64,000 nt of DNA from Lytechinus variegatus (Eukaryota; Echinodermata; Echinoidea; Temnopleuroida; Toxopneustidae), in contig NC_054746.1 of assembly GCF_018143015.1 (NCBI RefSeq), forward strand, positions 16,049,532 to 16,113,531, read 5' to 3'. The notes below the pieces were generated by a model. It saw only the letters and a list, made by a program, of their open reading frames with translations, was not told the DNA's origin and did not search any database. Positions 23,201 to 34,522 of this stretch are shown piece after piece (within the stretch, counting starts at the first letter, position 1; each line of letters opens with the position of its first letter). The position numbers were made by a program, and so were the translations under genes.

Positions 23201-24773
23201 TTGAAAACACAAAATGTCATCATTATCCATTAAAGTTCCTTCAAATTTGTGTTGTCATTATTATCATTATCACTATTATTGTCATAACCATTTTTTTCAA
23301 AACATATAGCGAAATCAGTACGTCGATTTATAATGAAAGCACAATGCATATATCATCTCTTCAGAATTGATTGATCTTAACAAAATTCTGGTTACATAAA
23401 ACGGCGGATATTATTTTAAAGATCTTAGTAGGTACTTCTTAAAAAAAAAATTATAGGCCTAAAATGTTGATAATTTCATCTTGGAAGAACATCCAATGAT
23501 TTCAGCGAGGAAGATTTCAACATAATTATCAACCTTTATTCATATTTTGTTTCAGAAGCGAATTTTATTGCATCATGAGATTATAGTGATTGCGTTCCTC
23601 ACCAGCATACTGATTAATGACGTTTGAATTGATCGTATCCGACAGTACATCTTCATATCGGTCATTCCTCCATTTAAAGAGCTTGTCCATGTACTGCTTC
23701 CGGCCACTGTAAGCATTGTTCGTGTTCAAGAAATAAATTTCTTCCCGCCCATCACCGTCGACGTCACATGCGCAGACGCCTATTGCGCTTCCTCTTTGAT
23801 CACGGAGTTGGTAGTATGGCGAAGTGGGGTCATCGATGGCGAGGTTTTCGAGTCGTCTTGTTTCGTGGTTATATTTAAGGACTAAGTTAGGACCGTCGAA
23901 CCTACGAAGGAAGATTGTTTGAAATAGATTTTATGATAGAATGATCGGATAATTGTCAAGATGTTTCAGCAAACAAGTCTGGTCATGCTAAGAGGCGAAA
24001 AGTGACAGTATCTGCATCACTTTACTGCAATGATAAACAAAATTAAAGAAAGCGAATAACCAAAGAAATCGACGCATTTATAAGCATCATTATAATTTTC
24101 GTATGAAATGCTGAAATTATTTGAAACAGGAGCTACTGTTTCTGTAATAAACATGAATGGTGGACAGCATTCGGAATCCTTTGTTAGAATAAGAATGACC
24201 AAAGTCTATTGATTATTATGTATTTTATATAAGCAAATATACATTTATATACTGTACATCATTATTCTCAGCATGCCAGGGAAATCGCAGCTAAATATTG
24301 TGCTGCCTATTGACGATTTTGGCATGCTTAGGATTTTTTTATCAGATTAATGGTTTAACGTACACAATCAAACACAGTTATCATCGATCAACGTACCCAG
24401 CAACGATGATTTCGAGTTCTCCGTCGTTGTCAACATCTGTTACAGCGACGCCGTAATTCTTCTGGACTGGATTGGAATCATCAGAGAATCCTTCCCTCAT
24501 CGACTCAAACCACGGCCCCGACGACGACGACGAAACACCAGCATAGCCTGGCTCATGATATTCAGGATGATGATGATATCGATGATGATGACCGGCGTAG
24601 TAATGATTATTAACTCCTCGATGGGGCATTGTTGAAGGGTTTGATGGGTTGGTTGCCATGGCTACAGATGATGGTGATGAGTGGATGGTAGACTTGAGGA
24701 GGACTACAGAGACCAAGCCTGCCATATAGCGAAGGGATGGACGAATTAGGTTAGCCAACATGATGGCAGTCAT
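20280..24773 (-). CDS. CRTAC1: CRTAC1-like secreted FG-GAP/ASPIC protein
   Basis: Cartilage acidic protein 1 family: an extracellular seven-bladed propeller with calcium loops; the human protein (LOTUS) antagonises the Nogo receptor. Coding exons are 24397-24773, 23603-23901, 22891-23088, 22256-22393, 21652-21797, 20984-21206 and 20280-20713. All splices are GT-AG and the sum is 1815 nt, 604 aa. A hydrophobic N-terminus (MTAIMLANLIRPSL...LVSVVLLKS) is a plausible signal peptide. It is followed by a His/Tyr-rich linker (about 58-75), then NYGVAVTDVDNDGELE. Calcium loops are DVDNDGELE, DVDGDGREE, DFNGDGKLD, DFDNDGILE and DLDGDGQLE. GRSVACIDRKGTGRY is near-identical to human. The ASPIC/UnbV domain covers about 490-575, with RVIDGGSGYLCEMEPVAHFG. 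RGD occurs at 379-381. The C-terminal EGF module of the long vertebrate form is absent. The start was chosen as the first in-frame ATG. Confidence 0.95.
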
Positions 24774-25130
24774 AGGGTTGGCCAATTCAAACAATCTGCA
24801 ATATTGAGGAAGACCGAATGGTGTAATGAATAAACCGTGTACAAAAATGGGTAATATGACAAGTCGAGCGGTAAAGTAAGATAATCATAAAATTTAGAGT
24901 GACGTAAATTGTTATCCATAAGATGCGATCAAGAAAAAGTGCATATAATACAAGAAAAAAAAACCTATAGCTCGCAAGTACAATATAGTCATGAGTTTAA
25001 TTTACTCAAGATATTATTCATTTGTTTCTCTTTTTTAAAGTGCAATATCAAATGCGTTAATTGTATTTTATTCTATCTTCAGTGAACATTATTATAAACC
25101 GAATTATGCAGCCGCTTTTGAGCAGCGAAT

Positions 25131-25679
25131 ATCCAGGCTGAAAATATTTATATCTTAATACTTAGAGTAGAAACTGAGCAAAATGCCGAAAAAATTATCA
25201 AAATCGGATAACAAAAAGTTATTGAATTTTAAAGTTTAGCAATATTTAGTGAAGACAGTCGTCATGAATATTCATTAGGTGGGCTGATGATGTCACATCT
25301 CCACTTGTTCTTTTGTATTTTATTATATGAAATAAGGTTTATTCATTTTTTTCCTCCAAGAACTAGAAAAAGGATTGACAACTGATTTAGTGCATTATAT
25401 ATTTATTGCTGCAACTTATTTCATTATAAGGGAGACATATTATTCACACAAGTATGAAATACTGAAAAAAATATGATTTTATGTAATAAAGTAAGAAAAC
25501 GGAAAGTGGAGATGTGACATCATCAGCCCACCTAATGAATATTCACGACGACTGTTTTCACAAAATATTGCTTAACTTTACACTTCAAGAACTTTATTAT
25601 TTGTTATCTGAGAAATTTTCGGCATTTTGCTCAGTTTCTATAAGATATTTCAGCCCGGCCGGACCATGCATCCCTTTAA
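25131..25679. repeat. Long-TIR MITE, AGGTGGGCTGATGATGTCA family, copy 2
   Basis: The left arm (CAGGCTGAAA, GAAACTGAGCAAAATGCCGAA, GAATATTCATTAGGTGGGCT) is inverted in the right arm (AGCCCACCTAATGAATATTC, TTCGGCATTTTGCTCAGTTTC, TTTCAGCCCGG). It lies in the first intron of CRTAC1, between the UTR exon and the ATG exon. A related, more eroded copy is at 6247-6807. Confidence 0.8.
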
Positions 25680-26090
25680 AAGAAGAAAAAAAGGGTTTCT
25701 GCTTAAATAACTTCTATTATTGCTACTATAATTATTTCAAAAGCCATTATAAAGGCATATAGTTCATAACAATTTTTAGTTGGCGTGCTTTATTCCTTTC
25801 CAAAATATTCATAATCCAAATGTTAGTTCGATCATGATAAAGAAAGAATATTACGAGAAATTTATGAAAAACAATGTATAGTTTTCCGTGATATCAGTTG
25901 ACAGAGAGAATATAGTTCCATGCAAACATATGGGAGGGTATATTCTGCTCTTTAATATTCTCGGATAAATAAAAATCATAAATTGCAACATCACATCCCG
26001 GATCACCTCATTTATAAGAATAAAAATCATAAAAGAAAAAATATTAAGTGAAGAAACCGAACATGAAATAGCAACATTTACAACACTTAC

Positions 26091-26160
26091 CTCTGGCTTT
26101 GGGAAGGAATCCAACGGAGCAGAACTGCCGTTCGTACGCATTTACTTCACACGTCTGCAA
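26091..26160 (-). other. Likely 5' UTR exon of CRTAC1 with a short upstream ORF
   Basis: On the minus strand the segment ends CCAAAGCCAGAG|GTAAGTG, a strong donor. The acceptor at 24796 (TTGCAG) then joins it to the exon with the CRTAC1 start. Read in its own ATG frame the exon gives MRTNGSSAPLDSFPKPE, and after splicing adds I, V and a stop, so it is an upstream ORF and not the protein's N-terminus. The frame that would join the main ORF has a stop and no ATG. The 5' edge is not known. Confidence 0.5.
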
Positions 26161-26765
26161 TATATCTGCTCTGGTCAGTTTGGTTTGGTCAAGCATTTGC
26201 AGTCAAGCTGCTGGTCAATTCTCCTTCGGACAATAGCACGTTATAAAAGCGAAGTTTCATAATGATGAAGACTGGTATAGCCTCTGCCTCTATACGCAAT
26301 GAAGCATCCGGTGATCAAACGCTTGAGATTTTGTACCAGTCTCTCAGCTGGAGATACACGTGCCAAATGAGCCATTCATAACATGTGTGTTGCGTAAGTT
26401 TATTTATGTATAGCCCGACATAATATCGTCTGCTACGCTTCTTTGCCTTTGACACCCTACTTTGTTTGTTATTGTGCATTTGTTGCTGGAATTGACTTTC
26501 ATCAGTCCTACCGAAATAAGTTATGCAAACCTGCATAACTTGAATAAAACCTAGATCCTCCAGTAACTTCCATAAACTTTGTGTGGCATGCGTTTTTTTA
26601 TTATAAATTAATAACCCTATTTTGTTCAAATAAAATGGCCTTTTCAGCCTAAATGTCCAAGTTAATTCATGAAACGCTCTCCTGGCTTGCCTCTCACTTT
26701 CAAAAAGACGGAAATAAAGTTCATCGAATTGAAATCATAAATATTATCTGCATAAAAATACCGGT

Positions 26766-26950
26766 TACACTTCGTAATTCCGAAAGTTCTTATTCCGAAG
26801 TTTCGTAATTCCGAAACACGTAAATTGCCTATACCTCGATGTTCGTTAATCCAAAAACGTTAAAGGGTTCGTTAGGTTCGATGTTCCGAGGTTCGTTAAT
26901 CCGAAAACGAAATAATGTTTATTGTTCCGAAGGATCGCTAGTCCTGCAGG
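26766..26950. repeat. Imperfect tandem TTCGTAATTCCGAA-type repeat
   Basis: The phrases TTCGTAATTCCGAAA, TTCTTATTCCGAAG, TTCGTAATTCCGAAACACG, TTCGTTAATCCAAAAACG, TTCGATGTTCCGAGG and TTCGTTAATCCGAAAACG follow each other with little spacer. The unit is a near palindrome (TTCG...CGAA). It lies in the space between the divergent CRTAC1 and TRIM-like genes. Confidence 0.75.
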
Positions 26951-26959
26951 ACTGTTTGT

Positions 26960-28390
26960 CCCAGAAAATACCATTTCCAAAGATATCAATCGCAATTATC
27001 AAACGTGTTTTGATTTCATATTTGACAGAGTTTTATTTGAGACCAAATAGTTATTTTTTTTTCAGCGGTATGCTTAATTGTCTGATTTTCATCTTTTCAT
27101 TCAAATCAACCTGTTTCGGGGTGAACTTAAACAAAAAAGGAAACTGATAAATCGACTTTCGAACACCGGACATGTTCAATGAATTTTTATTTTATTTTTT
27201 TTTTTTGGGGGGGAATAGAACTATAAAGGGTAAACCCTCTCCCTCCGTGCGATATGCCCCCTTTCCCCCTCTCTCCCTAAAGAGAGGCTTCCTACCTGTA
27301 TTTTCCTTTCTTCCTTCAACCCTTCACCCGGCCCTTCCCTCTTCATTTTGCATCAGCATCTCTAAAAAATAAACTTTTCCATTTTCTGAAATGGTTTGCT
27401 AATAATCCTCTGTTTCGCTTATTTCTTTCGTCTTGTTTGTCTAACTGTATTTTATGTCATTTCCTTTTTTTTATTTCACCAGGCGAGTTTTTTTCCTAAT
27501 AAATGACATTTTGTAGAAAAAAAAAAGCTGAGGTGTATCGGGAACAATTGCGCAGAATAACGTGTGGAGCTGCCTTTAATTTTATTTACAGACTTTGTCT
27601 TTGAAACAAAACAAAAATATATTATTGTAATGAGCCATAACTTTCATTTTGGAAACAAAATACATTTTTTCGTCTTAATTAAGAAACAAACCAAACAGCA
27701 GTGGCGTCCAGATGATGGAGATCTTGCCCCCCCCCCAAAAAAAAAAGGGAAGGGTGAAAAAATACATTATTTTCTGAATATCATGACAATATTATTACAA
27801 AATTGGATTTTTGTAATAAGATGTCGAAATTTGTTAAGGTCTGTAGTATAGAGAGACACGAAATAATAGAGGCCTACATTACTAAGCTGCATTACTAAAC
27901 TCAGTGTTCTAGCAATATCACACAATAGAGACGTTTTCTAATTAGGCATTACTAGTATTAGATATATCTATTTCTCTGTGGATCACACTTGGTAACTAAA
28001 ACGGCCTATATTCTCCTCACAATAAAAAAAATCAATAATAGAATCGATAGTGGTAAAGACAAAGAACGGAAAGAGTATTTCATATTTCAACTGAACGCTT
28101 ACCGAGGACACTGTTCATCATTGTTTTAATTTTCAATAAATCTCTATGCAGCTGTTAAGATTTTTCCATTGTAATTGTAAAACATAAGTTTGATTAAACT
28201 CAATTTTCTGTTTGATGATGTATCAGTCAGAATTTATCAACCAACGGGAACGAATGGTCGTGTATTTATTCGAGCCTTGTTCGCTCATTGCAGGGACTGG
28301 ATGAACAATGATTTGAATGATATTGTTCACTTCAATTTTATTTTCATTCACTATCTAAAAACTCTGTGATTAATGAAAGGACTTTTGTAG
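26960..28390. other. Intergenic between CRTAC1 and the TRIM-like gene
   Basis: Nothing coding is recognised. A short TCATTCAAATCAACCTGTTTCGGGGTGAACTT at about 27092-27128 is an eroded MITE end. C and A runs occur at about 27728-27748. The promoter of the TRIM-like gene should lie at the right edge, but no clear TATA or CpG signal was seen. Confidence 0.5.
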
Positions 28391-28394
28391 ATGA

Positions 28395-28461
28395 AGTCAA
28401 AGTTGGAAATTTGGAACGTTAGATGAAACTTGGAGAAATAATTGAAATTTGCAAGTTACAG
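28395..28461 (+). other. Candidate 5' UTR exon of the TRIM-like gene
   Basis: The stretch ends GCAAGTTACAG|GTGAGATC, a strong donor at 28462. The coding exon is preceded by TTCTCTAG at 28737-28744, a good acceptor only nine bases before ACCGAGATGG. A roughly 280-bp intron in the 5' UTR is therefore likely. The left edge is uncertain. Confidence 0.45.
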
Positions 28462-28752
28462 GTGAGATCTACGCTTCAATTGATAAAAAAAAATGTTGTG
28501 CATTAACTATTAGAATATTAATAACAATATTTTAGTATAGCCTTATCTCTCAAAAGAAAAAGAAATGCAGAATACAGTGTGTTTATTGGGCTTTTCATGA
28601 ACTCATGGATACATTGGTAAAAATTAATGATTGATATTTGATATGTTTTAATATAAATGAAGAGATATGTCTATGTAGATGACGTACTTGTTTTACTTTC
28701 GTAAATATATACATTTTTTCTATTTTCACATCTATCTTCTCTAGACACCGAG

Positions 28753-30636
28753 ATGGCAAGCCAAGACCAAGAAGAATCCAAGAAATTGGATTGCTCCATA
28801 TGTCATGATCTGCCAGAAGATCCAAAACTTCTTTCGTGTGGACATACATTTTGTAAGAATTGCTTGTCCCTTGTATTAAAGTCTCAAATGAAAGACGCGG
28901 AGCTGTCTTGCCCAGATTGTTTGAAGATTAGTACCATCAATGACAGCGACGTTTCTACATTAGAAATCAACACCGAACTTGAGGCAAAATTGGAAGCTAT
29001 GAAGAGCGCAGAGAAGCTCTGTTCTGTATGCGAAGAGGGGGAGGAATCTACGGCTGTGGCGTACTGCCAAACCTGTCAGGATCATCTGTGTGAAGATTGT
29101 CTGGATGTCCACAGGAAATGGAAGAAAAACGCAAAACACGAAGTGGTGAACGTTGATGACATCAAGACCGGTGGAGTTAAGGTCAAAGAGACTTGTCCTA
29201 AGCATCCATCAAATGAACGAGAATGCATCTGCACTTCCTGTAAAGTAGCAATCTGCCTAAGATGCCGTATGGAGAACCACTCTGGGCCTGACCATGCTGT
29301 CGAGGAAGTGCCCGAGTTCTTGATGAGAATTAAATCTGACATCGGATCTCTTCTGGAGAAAACCCAACAGAAGATAGCAATAGTCGAGAACCACGTGAAG
29401 GTTGTGGATGAAGAATCAACAAAGGTTGATGAAATCATTGATGAAAGGATAGTGAGCATCAACGAAATGTTTGAGGAGAGTCTAACAGCGCTGTTGGAGA
29501 AAAAGACAAAGCTGATAGACATGTGCAAGGGACATAGAGAAGTTCTCATGGCTGAACTGCAACACGCAAGAGACAGCGATGTCCAGTTGATAGATGGCTA
29601 TAAGAGCGCTTCTGAGTTAGTCAACAATGGAGCCAAGGTTCTGCTCGAGGGCCAGGCTCTGAGTGTTCACAATAACATCACAGCTGATTTGCAGAAACTG
29701 TTGAAACATCGTGAACCGAGCGACGAACAAGCGACGAACATCACAAAGAGGGCAGCGAATGTTGAATTGAGGCTCTATCGAGATAAGCTGGGTCTAGGTG
29801 AAGTAATCTTGAACAACTGGACTTTGGAGAAGATAAACCATTTTCCTCTATCTGGATCAGATGTGTATGACCTTGTACCTGTACTTGATGGCAAAATGGC
29901 AGTTGGGTATCTGGGTGGTGGTGTTGAGCTCTTCACGGTAGACGGACCACAGGAAATGGTGCGAACACCAACCAAGCTCATGTACAGGCCTTCCACGCAA
30001 GGTGTTAGAAGGTCCTCAAAGACAGTACTCCACGATGAAAATGTTGGGCATGTGGCTGTCCTGTCCGATGGTCGCTACGTGGTGCAAAACGAGAAGCATG
30101 TCATATCCCTCTACACACGAGAATGGAAGAAGGAAGATGTAGAATTCGAGACACTCCGTGAGGACGGTTTTGGAGGCCTGGGTGTGGACGTGGAGGATCA
30201 CATCTACGTTGGTTACTGGTCAGCTAAGAAGATCCTGGTGTTCAATCCAGAGGGCGGGGCACCTATCAATGAGCTTGCTTGTCACGACTATGAACCAGTT
30301 GAGATATGTCCTATGCGTCACAGCAAGATGCTGGTGGTTCGTGATCTTCTCACAGTCAGAGTGGTCGATGATAAGGGCAGGGTGAAACACGAGGTCGACA
30401 GACGTTTCATCTCGGGTCGGATGGCCGTTCTACGGGATGACAATATTCTCATAGGTTGGGTGAAGGATGAAGGTGTGCTCTGTGTTGAGATGTACAGTCA
30501 CCATCTCAAGTATGTGAACACCGTCCTTTCCGACTTCCCATTCAATGGGGAGTTTCGTATGATGAGAGAATTTTCCAGCGGTGAGATCGCCATTTGTGAC
30601 AACACAAGCTTCTACGTGTTTCTCAAGAAAAAATGA
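28753..30636 (+). CDS. RING/B-box/coiled-coil (TRIM-like) E3 ubiquitin ligase
   Basis: One uninterrupted coding exon, 627 aa. The start has a strong context (GAGATGG) just after a splice acceptor. The RING finger is C3HC4 with C14, C17, C29, H31, C34, C37, C53 and C56. A first B-box is at about 91-137 (CSVCEEGEESTAVAYC, CEDCLDVH) and a second at about 149-189 (CPKHPSNERECICTSC, CLRCRMENH). Residues 190-335 are heptad-rich and should form the TRIM antiparallel coiled coil. The last 280 residues have repeated beta-strand blocks (DGKMAVGYLGGGVELF, DGRYVVQNEKHVISLY, EDHIYVGYWSAKKILVF) and look like a divergent beta-propeller. No clear SPRY domain or NHL signature is visible. Such genes attach ubiquitin to target proteins and often act in innate immunity. 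The exact orthologue is not recognised. Confidence 0.93.
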   Translation: MASQDQEESKKLDCSICHDLPEDPKLLSCGHTFCKNCLSLVLKSQMKDAELSCPDCLKISTINDSDVSTLEINTELEAKLEAMKSAEKLCSVCEEGEESTAVAYCQTCQDHLCEDCLDVHRKWKKNAKHEVVNVDDIKTGGVKVKETCPKHPSNERECICTSCKVAICLRCRMENHSGPDHAVEEVPEFLMRIKSDIGSLLEKTQQKIAIVENHVKVVDEESTKVDEIIDERIVSINEMFEESLTALLEKKTKLIDMCKGHREVLMAELQHARDSDVQLIDGYKSASELVNNGAKVLLEGQALSVHNNITADLQKLLKHREPSDEQATNITKRAANVELRLYRDKLGLGEVILNNWTLEKINHFPLSGSDVYDLVPVLDGKMAVGYLGGGVELFTVDGPQEMVRTPTKLMYRPSTQGVRRSSKTVLHDENVGHVAVLSDGRYVVQNEKHVISLYTREWKKEDVEFETLREDGFGGLGVDVEDHIYVGYWSAKKILVFNPEGGAPINELACHDYEPVEICPMRHSKMLVVRDLLTVRVVDDKGRVKHEVDRRFISGRMAVLRDDNILIGWVKDEGVLCVEMYSHHLKYVNTVLSDFPFNGEFRMMREFSSGEIAICDNTSFYVFLKKK

Positions 30637-31120
30637 GTTTTACCACTTTCATTCCGAAAATCATTTCTTCTTCCATGCTGCTAGTTAAGAATAAGATAAT
30701 TAATTTTGTTAATTTGTTTGTGTCTATTTGTGTTCATTTGGTTGGTAACGATTTAAAACTGGCAGGTCTAATATTCAGTGAAAAGTTCATTCATAAGAAA
30801 ACTCTCTCCATTTGTTTTCCATGAAATTATCAGTCATCACTTTTGTTTACATGAAAGAGAAATTTGTAATAATAGTTGTAGTATATTTCAACAGTGAAAT
30901 ACAAAGTATACAGTAGCTCCTTAATTAGATCGGTATAATCAATAGAAAGACATTCCGCTTTACTCTTTCAAATTCATAATTAACCAATATAGATAAGTAG
31001 AAATAGATTTGAGCTATAGATGAAACGACAGAAAAAGTATATCATGATATGTACCTTATCAAACTACTTATTAGTTGCATACTGTCCCGAGAGTGAAAAG
31101 TTGACCTTGCTACCATTTCA

Positions 31121-31267
31121 GGGGCCCGTTGCAGAAAGAGTTGCGTTTAAACGCAAGTCAAAAAATCAATTGCAAGTCAGAAATGCGCGCTGTTAATTGG
31201 TTGAAAATCAAGTTGCGCGTGATTTTTAGAGTTGCGTTTGATTGCAACTCTTTCTGCAACAGGCCCC
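31121..31267. repeat. GGGGCCCGTTGCAGAAAGAGTTGC MITE
   Basis: GGGGCCCGTTGCAGAAAGAG and TTGCGTTTAAACGCAA at the left are answered by TTGCGTTTGATTGCAA and CTCTTTCTGCAACAGGCCCC at the right. The terminal stem is about 27 bp. The family resembles the GGGGCCTGTTGCATAAAA element at 10918-11074 in its outer 13 bases only. Confidence 0.78.
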
Positions 31268-31649
31268 AGATGGCAGTTATCAACATGCAGGTTACATTAT
31301 TTTGTAGGTAGGCCTATTTATGGTAGCAAGTGAGCTTACCTTATTTAGTCCAATTCAAAAAAATCAAAAGAAAATTTGTTTCAAATAGAAAAGGCAAGTA
31401 CATTAGATTACATTAGCCAGTTACATTATTGTTCTTTGACAGAGCACATCTATCATTACATCACATCCAATCATGTAAGCCAAGGAATAGAATTAAATTA
31501 CTAAGAAATTTCTGAAAACTGGCGTACTCCTGAATTTCCTATTCAATGCTGCAAAAAAATATCACAGAAATAGGAACACACGAGTTAAAATGGCAGATTT
31601 CTTGTCCCCCCAAATTAGTAGTCTTATCTATCATTGGCAGTTATATGCC

Positions 31650-31790
31650 ATCATCACCACCATCATACACAGACACCATTACCACAACCAAATCAACACC
31701 ACCATCATCATCGTCACTGTCACCATCATCATTACCATCATTATCATCATCACCACCATGTGTCGCCATCATCATCATCATCATCACAAT
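31650..31790. repeat. ATC/ACC trinucleotide repeat
   Basis: Imperfect runs of CAT, CAC and ATC. The open frames across it (Ser/Thr/Ile/His-rich) arise from the repeat itself. Confidence 0.85.
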
Positions 31791-34305
31791 CAACTGCGTC
31801 TGTATGACAGGTTCAATGACCCTGAAAGATTCAACATCGTTGAGTCATCTGTTTGTGCATTTCATATTGTTCCGCATTATGTGATTAAATCAAAGCATTT
31901 ACGAAGTCTAATTCTCCTCATCTTCTTTCCAAGTGACAAGCCTTTTATGGCAGCCTATCATATATCCATGCTTCTGAATTTTCCCTTTTTACTGTTCTAT
32001 GGGATGGACAGTCATTTTGACTATTGTTTTGAGTAAGATGAACAGTAATAGTTAGTCAATAGTATTTAGTCATTTTTTCTTGACTGCATTGTGTACCAGT
32101 AAATGGCTTATTGAAATGTATTATAATAGACGTTCATTCAGTTTTGCAAAAGTAAGATGACACAAGAAAACTGTCCATAAGCTGTACAGCTATGTATGGT
32201 TTTTATACAGACTCAACAACTATGAATCATTGTGTCTGAATATTTCCAACACAATTTTAGAAAATAAAATGGCTGTTTTACCCACAATACCTATCAAATT
32301 GTGACAACTAAAACAACCAAATCCATTTTATATAATGTAAAGATCAACTGTGAAGATACATGTATTAATAGGCCTACTTAATATCACTTCTGCTTAAACT
32401 GGTGAGTTTTAAAAGGTGACTGTTGTGATAACTAGCATTTACTCAAAATGATTGTATTTTCTTCTTTCTAAAGAAAAAAATACCTTAAACAATGGAAAAG
32501 ATCTCATTAAAAAGTCAAGTCAGACGAGAATTAAATAATGTTAACATTTAATTTCAAACAAAATACTTTTTTTTTCATACAACAGTATTCACTGAGTGAA
32601 TCATATCCCAGATTATTACACAAAGAGAAAACAAAAGAGAGAAAAAAAATAATACAAACAAAAATCACAAAAATACATTGTAATTTGCATTGTGCTAATT
32701 GAAAAATAGTGCTTGAATAAACAAAATACATCATACCTAACTAACCACACCAATGAATTTTAACATCAGTGTAAGATAGTTATTAATTGCCAATGGTGAT
32801 CTGTACACACAAAATATACCAGATAAACGTGCATTAGTTGATACAATGATATTGATAATGTGAAATAACCAAATAATATGTAGAATTTGTCTGCATTATG
32901 TCATCATCACAGTTTAAAGGGGCTCATCCTCTTTCTATTTAGATATAAACTCTGGACTCTTGTATTGAGTTAATATGAATATTCATGGATGCTTCATTTA
33001 TTAGGAATAAAAAAAAAGCCCCATTACAGGCCTTAAAACCACAGAAATATTTATATTTGAAACATACTTGTGTCAATTTCATATAAACAATCACCACGAT
33101 AAATATACAAGATCAGATAAGAACATCCACAGTGTTGGCATTAACTCCATTGCCATGTAGATACACATATCAACATTCCATCGTAAACACACTTCAATAA
33201 TGCTAAAGATAACCATTTACCTTTGGCAGAAATTTTGTTGCCAATATATACTGTCCTATATTCAAGATTTATCAAAGGCACATCTTACAAATAAATTTCA
33301 TAATATCCTTCTCAGTCCTCACGTTTAACCTAATGTGGTCTAAGACAATCGCAACTCGTGATAACAGACAATGTTTTTTTTCCTTAAAATTTTTATTTAT
33401 ATAGTTTTGAGGAAACAACCAGTCTGCCTCGAACCTCAGCCCACCATTATTGAGGAGATAAGAATATTTTCATAGTAAGACAGGAAACATCATCAGAATT
33501 TCAGTTAGATTTATATAGAACTAGAAAAACACTAAATAATCTTATAATTATATACAAATGTAATTACATTATTGAAGACAAACAGCCTATAAATCTCTAA
33601 AACATGTACAAATTTCTTACTTCATTAATACAATTTTTTTCACGAAGTAAATGAAACATAATTTGATGGAACTCCAAGACAATATCCTATAAAAAAAACA
33701 TAATTTTCATACAAAAATCATTGTCCAAGCCAAGACATAATGCAAGATTGCTGCAAGCATATCTACGCTTGATAGATGTCTAATATCTACGCTTGATAGA
33801 AGTCTAATTCACACACTGAGTAATGTACATTTGTGCGCTATTGGACATCATTTTACATTTCTTATCAGTCTGGCTGACAGATCTTTTTCTCACAAATCAA
33901 GAGCGCATCTGAATGATCTACTCCAACATTAAAATGACGACTTCTTTTCAACTCTGACTATTTGTCAAAGGAATGTATAATGGTTGGATATCAAGTTGCC
34001 AGCACTTTATCAAATAAAAATGTTCAAATTTACCAATAATTTTTCAACATTCCAAACATCCATTTTAGTTAACTAAATTTAATATCTGCATATGTATCAC
34101 AAATATTTTGGGGGAAAAAATGTAAAAAAATATTTGAAATATTGAATGCAATGGTAATACTATCTGTGTACATCAATTCAGAGCCAATAGAATTTCAAAA
34201 TGGTGCACATTATAAAGCTGAAGCATGTTTGCTTTTATTGTGTGTAGAGTCAGTGTGTGGCACTGTAATGATGTATTTACTATTTATACCCAACAAAGGG
34301 ACAAT

Positions 34306-34311
34306 TTTATT
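34306..34311 (-). terminator. Candidate poly(A) signal of MTHFD1
   Basis: AATAAA on the minus strand, about 210 bases past the stop codon. It is the nearest canonical hexamer seen. There is no transcript end to confirm it. Confidence 0.4.
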
Positions 34312-34522
34312 GATGAAATAATTGAGCACACCTGTAAACTTGTAAAACATGAAGAATAAATGTGCACATCACACAGATTCCATACAGTACAACACAATGA
34401 ATTAACATATCAGTCCTGTTCAAATTGTAATTATTAATAAGAATACATGCCATATCAACAGCCAATGTCCATGGTTGAAATAATTCCTTGGTTGCCAAAA
34501 GAACAAGGATGAGATCATTCAT

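Larger units (their letters stand above)
30637..34522. other. Intergenic between TRIM-like and MTHFD1 (convergent 3' ends)
   Basis: This holds the 3' UTRs of both neighbours. No frame looks coding. Recognised items are the MITE at 31121-31267, the ATC repeat at 31650-31790, and a 27-bp tandem duplication near 33759-33800 (TATCTACGCTTGATAGA twice). The rest is AT-rich without visible structure. Confidence 0.55.

Noticed and set aside
26091-26141. CRTAC1 N-terminus MRTNGSSAPLDSFPKPE
   Set aside because: Its frame after the GT-AG splice to 24795 meets a stop within three codons. The main ORF has its own ATG with a signal-peptide-like sequence.
28960-30385. Several minus- and plus-strand frames inside the TRIM-like exon
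   Set aside because: Shadows of the 627-codon gene; they lack motifs while the main frame has complete zinc-ligand patterns.
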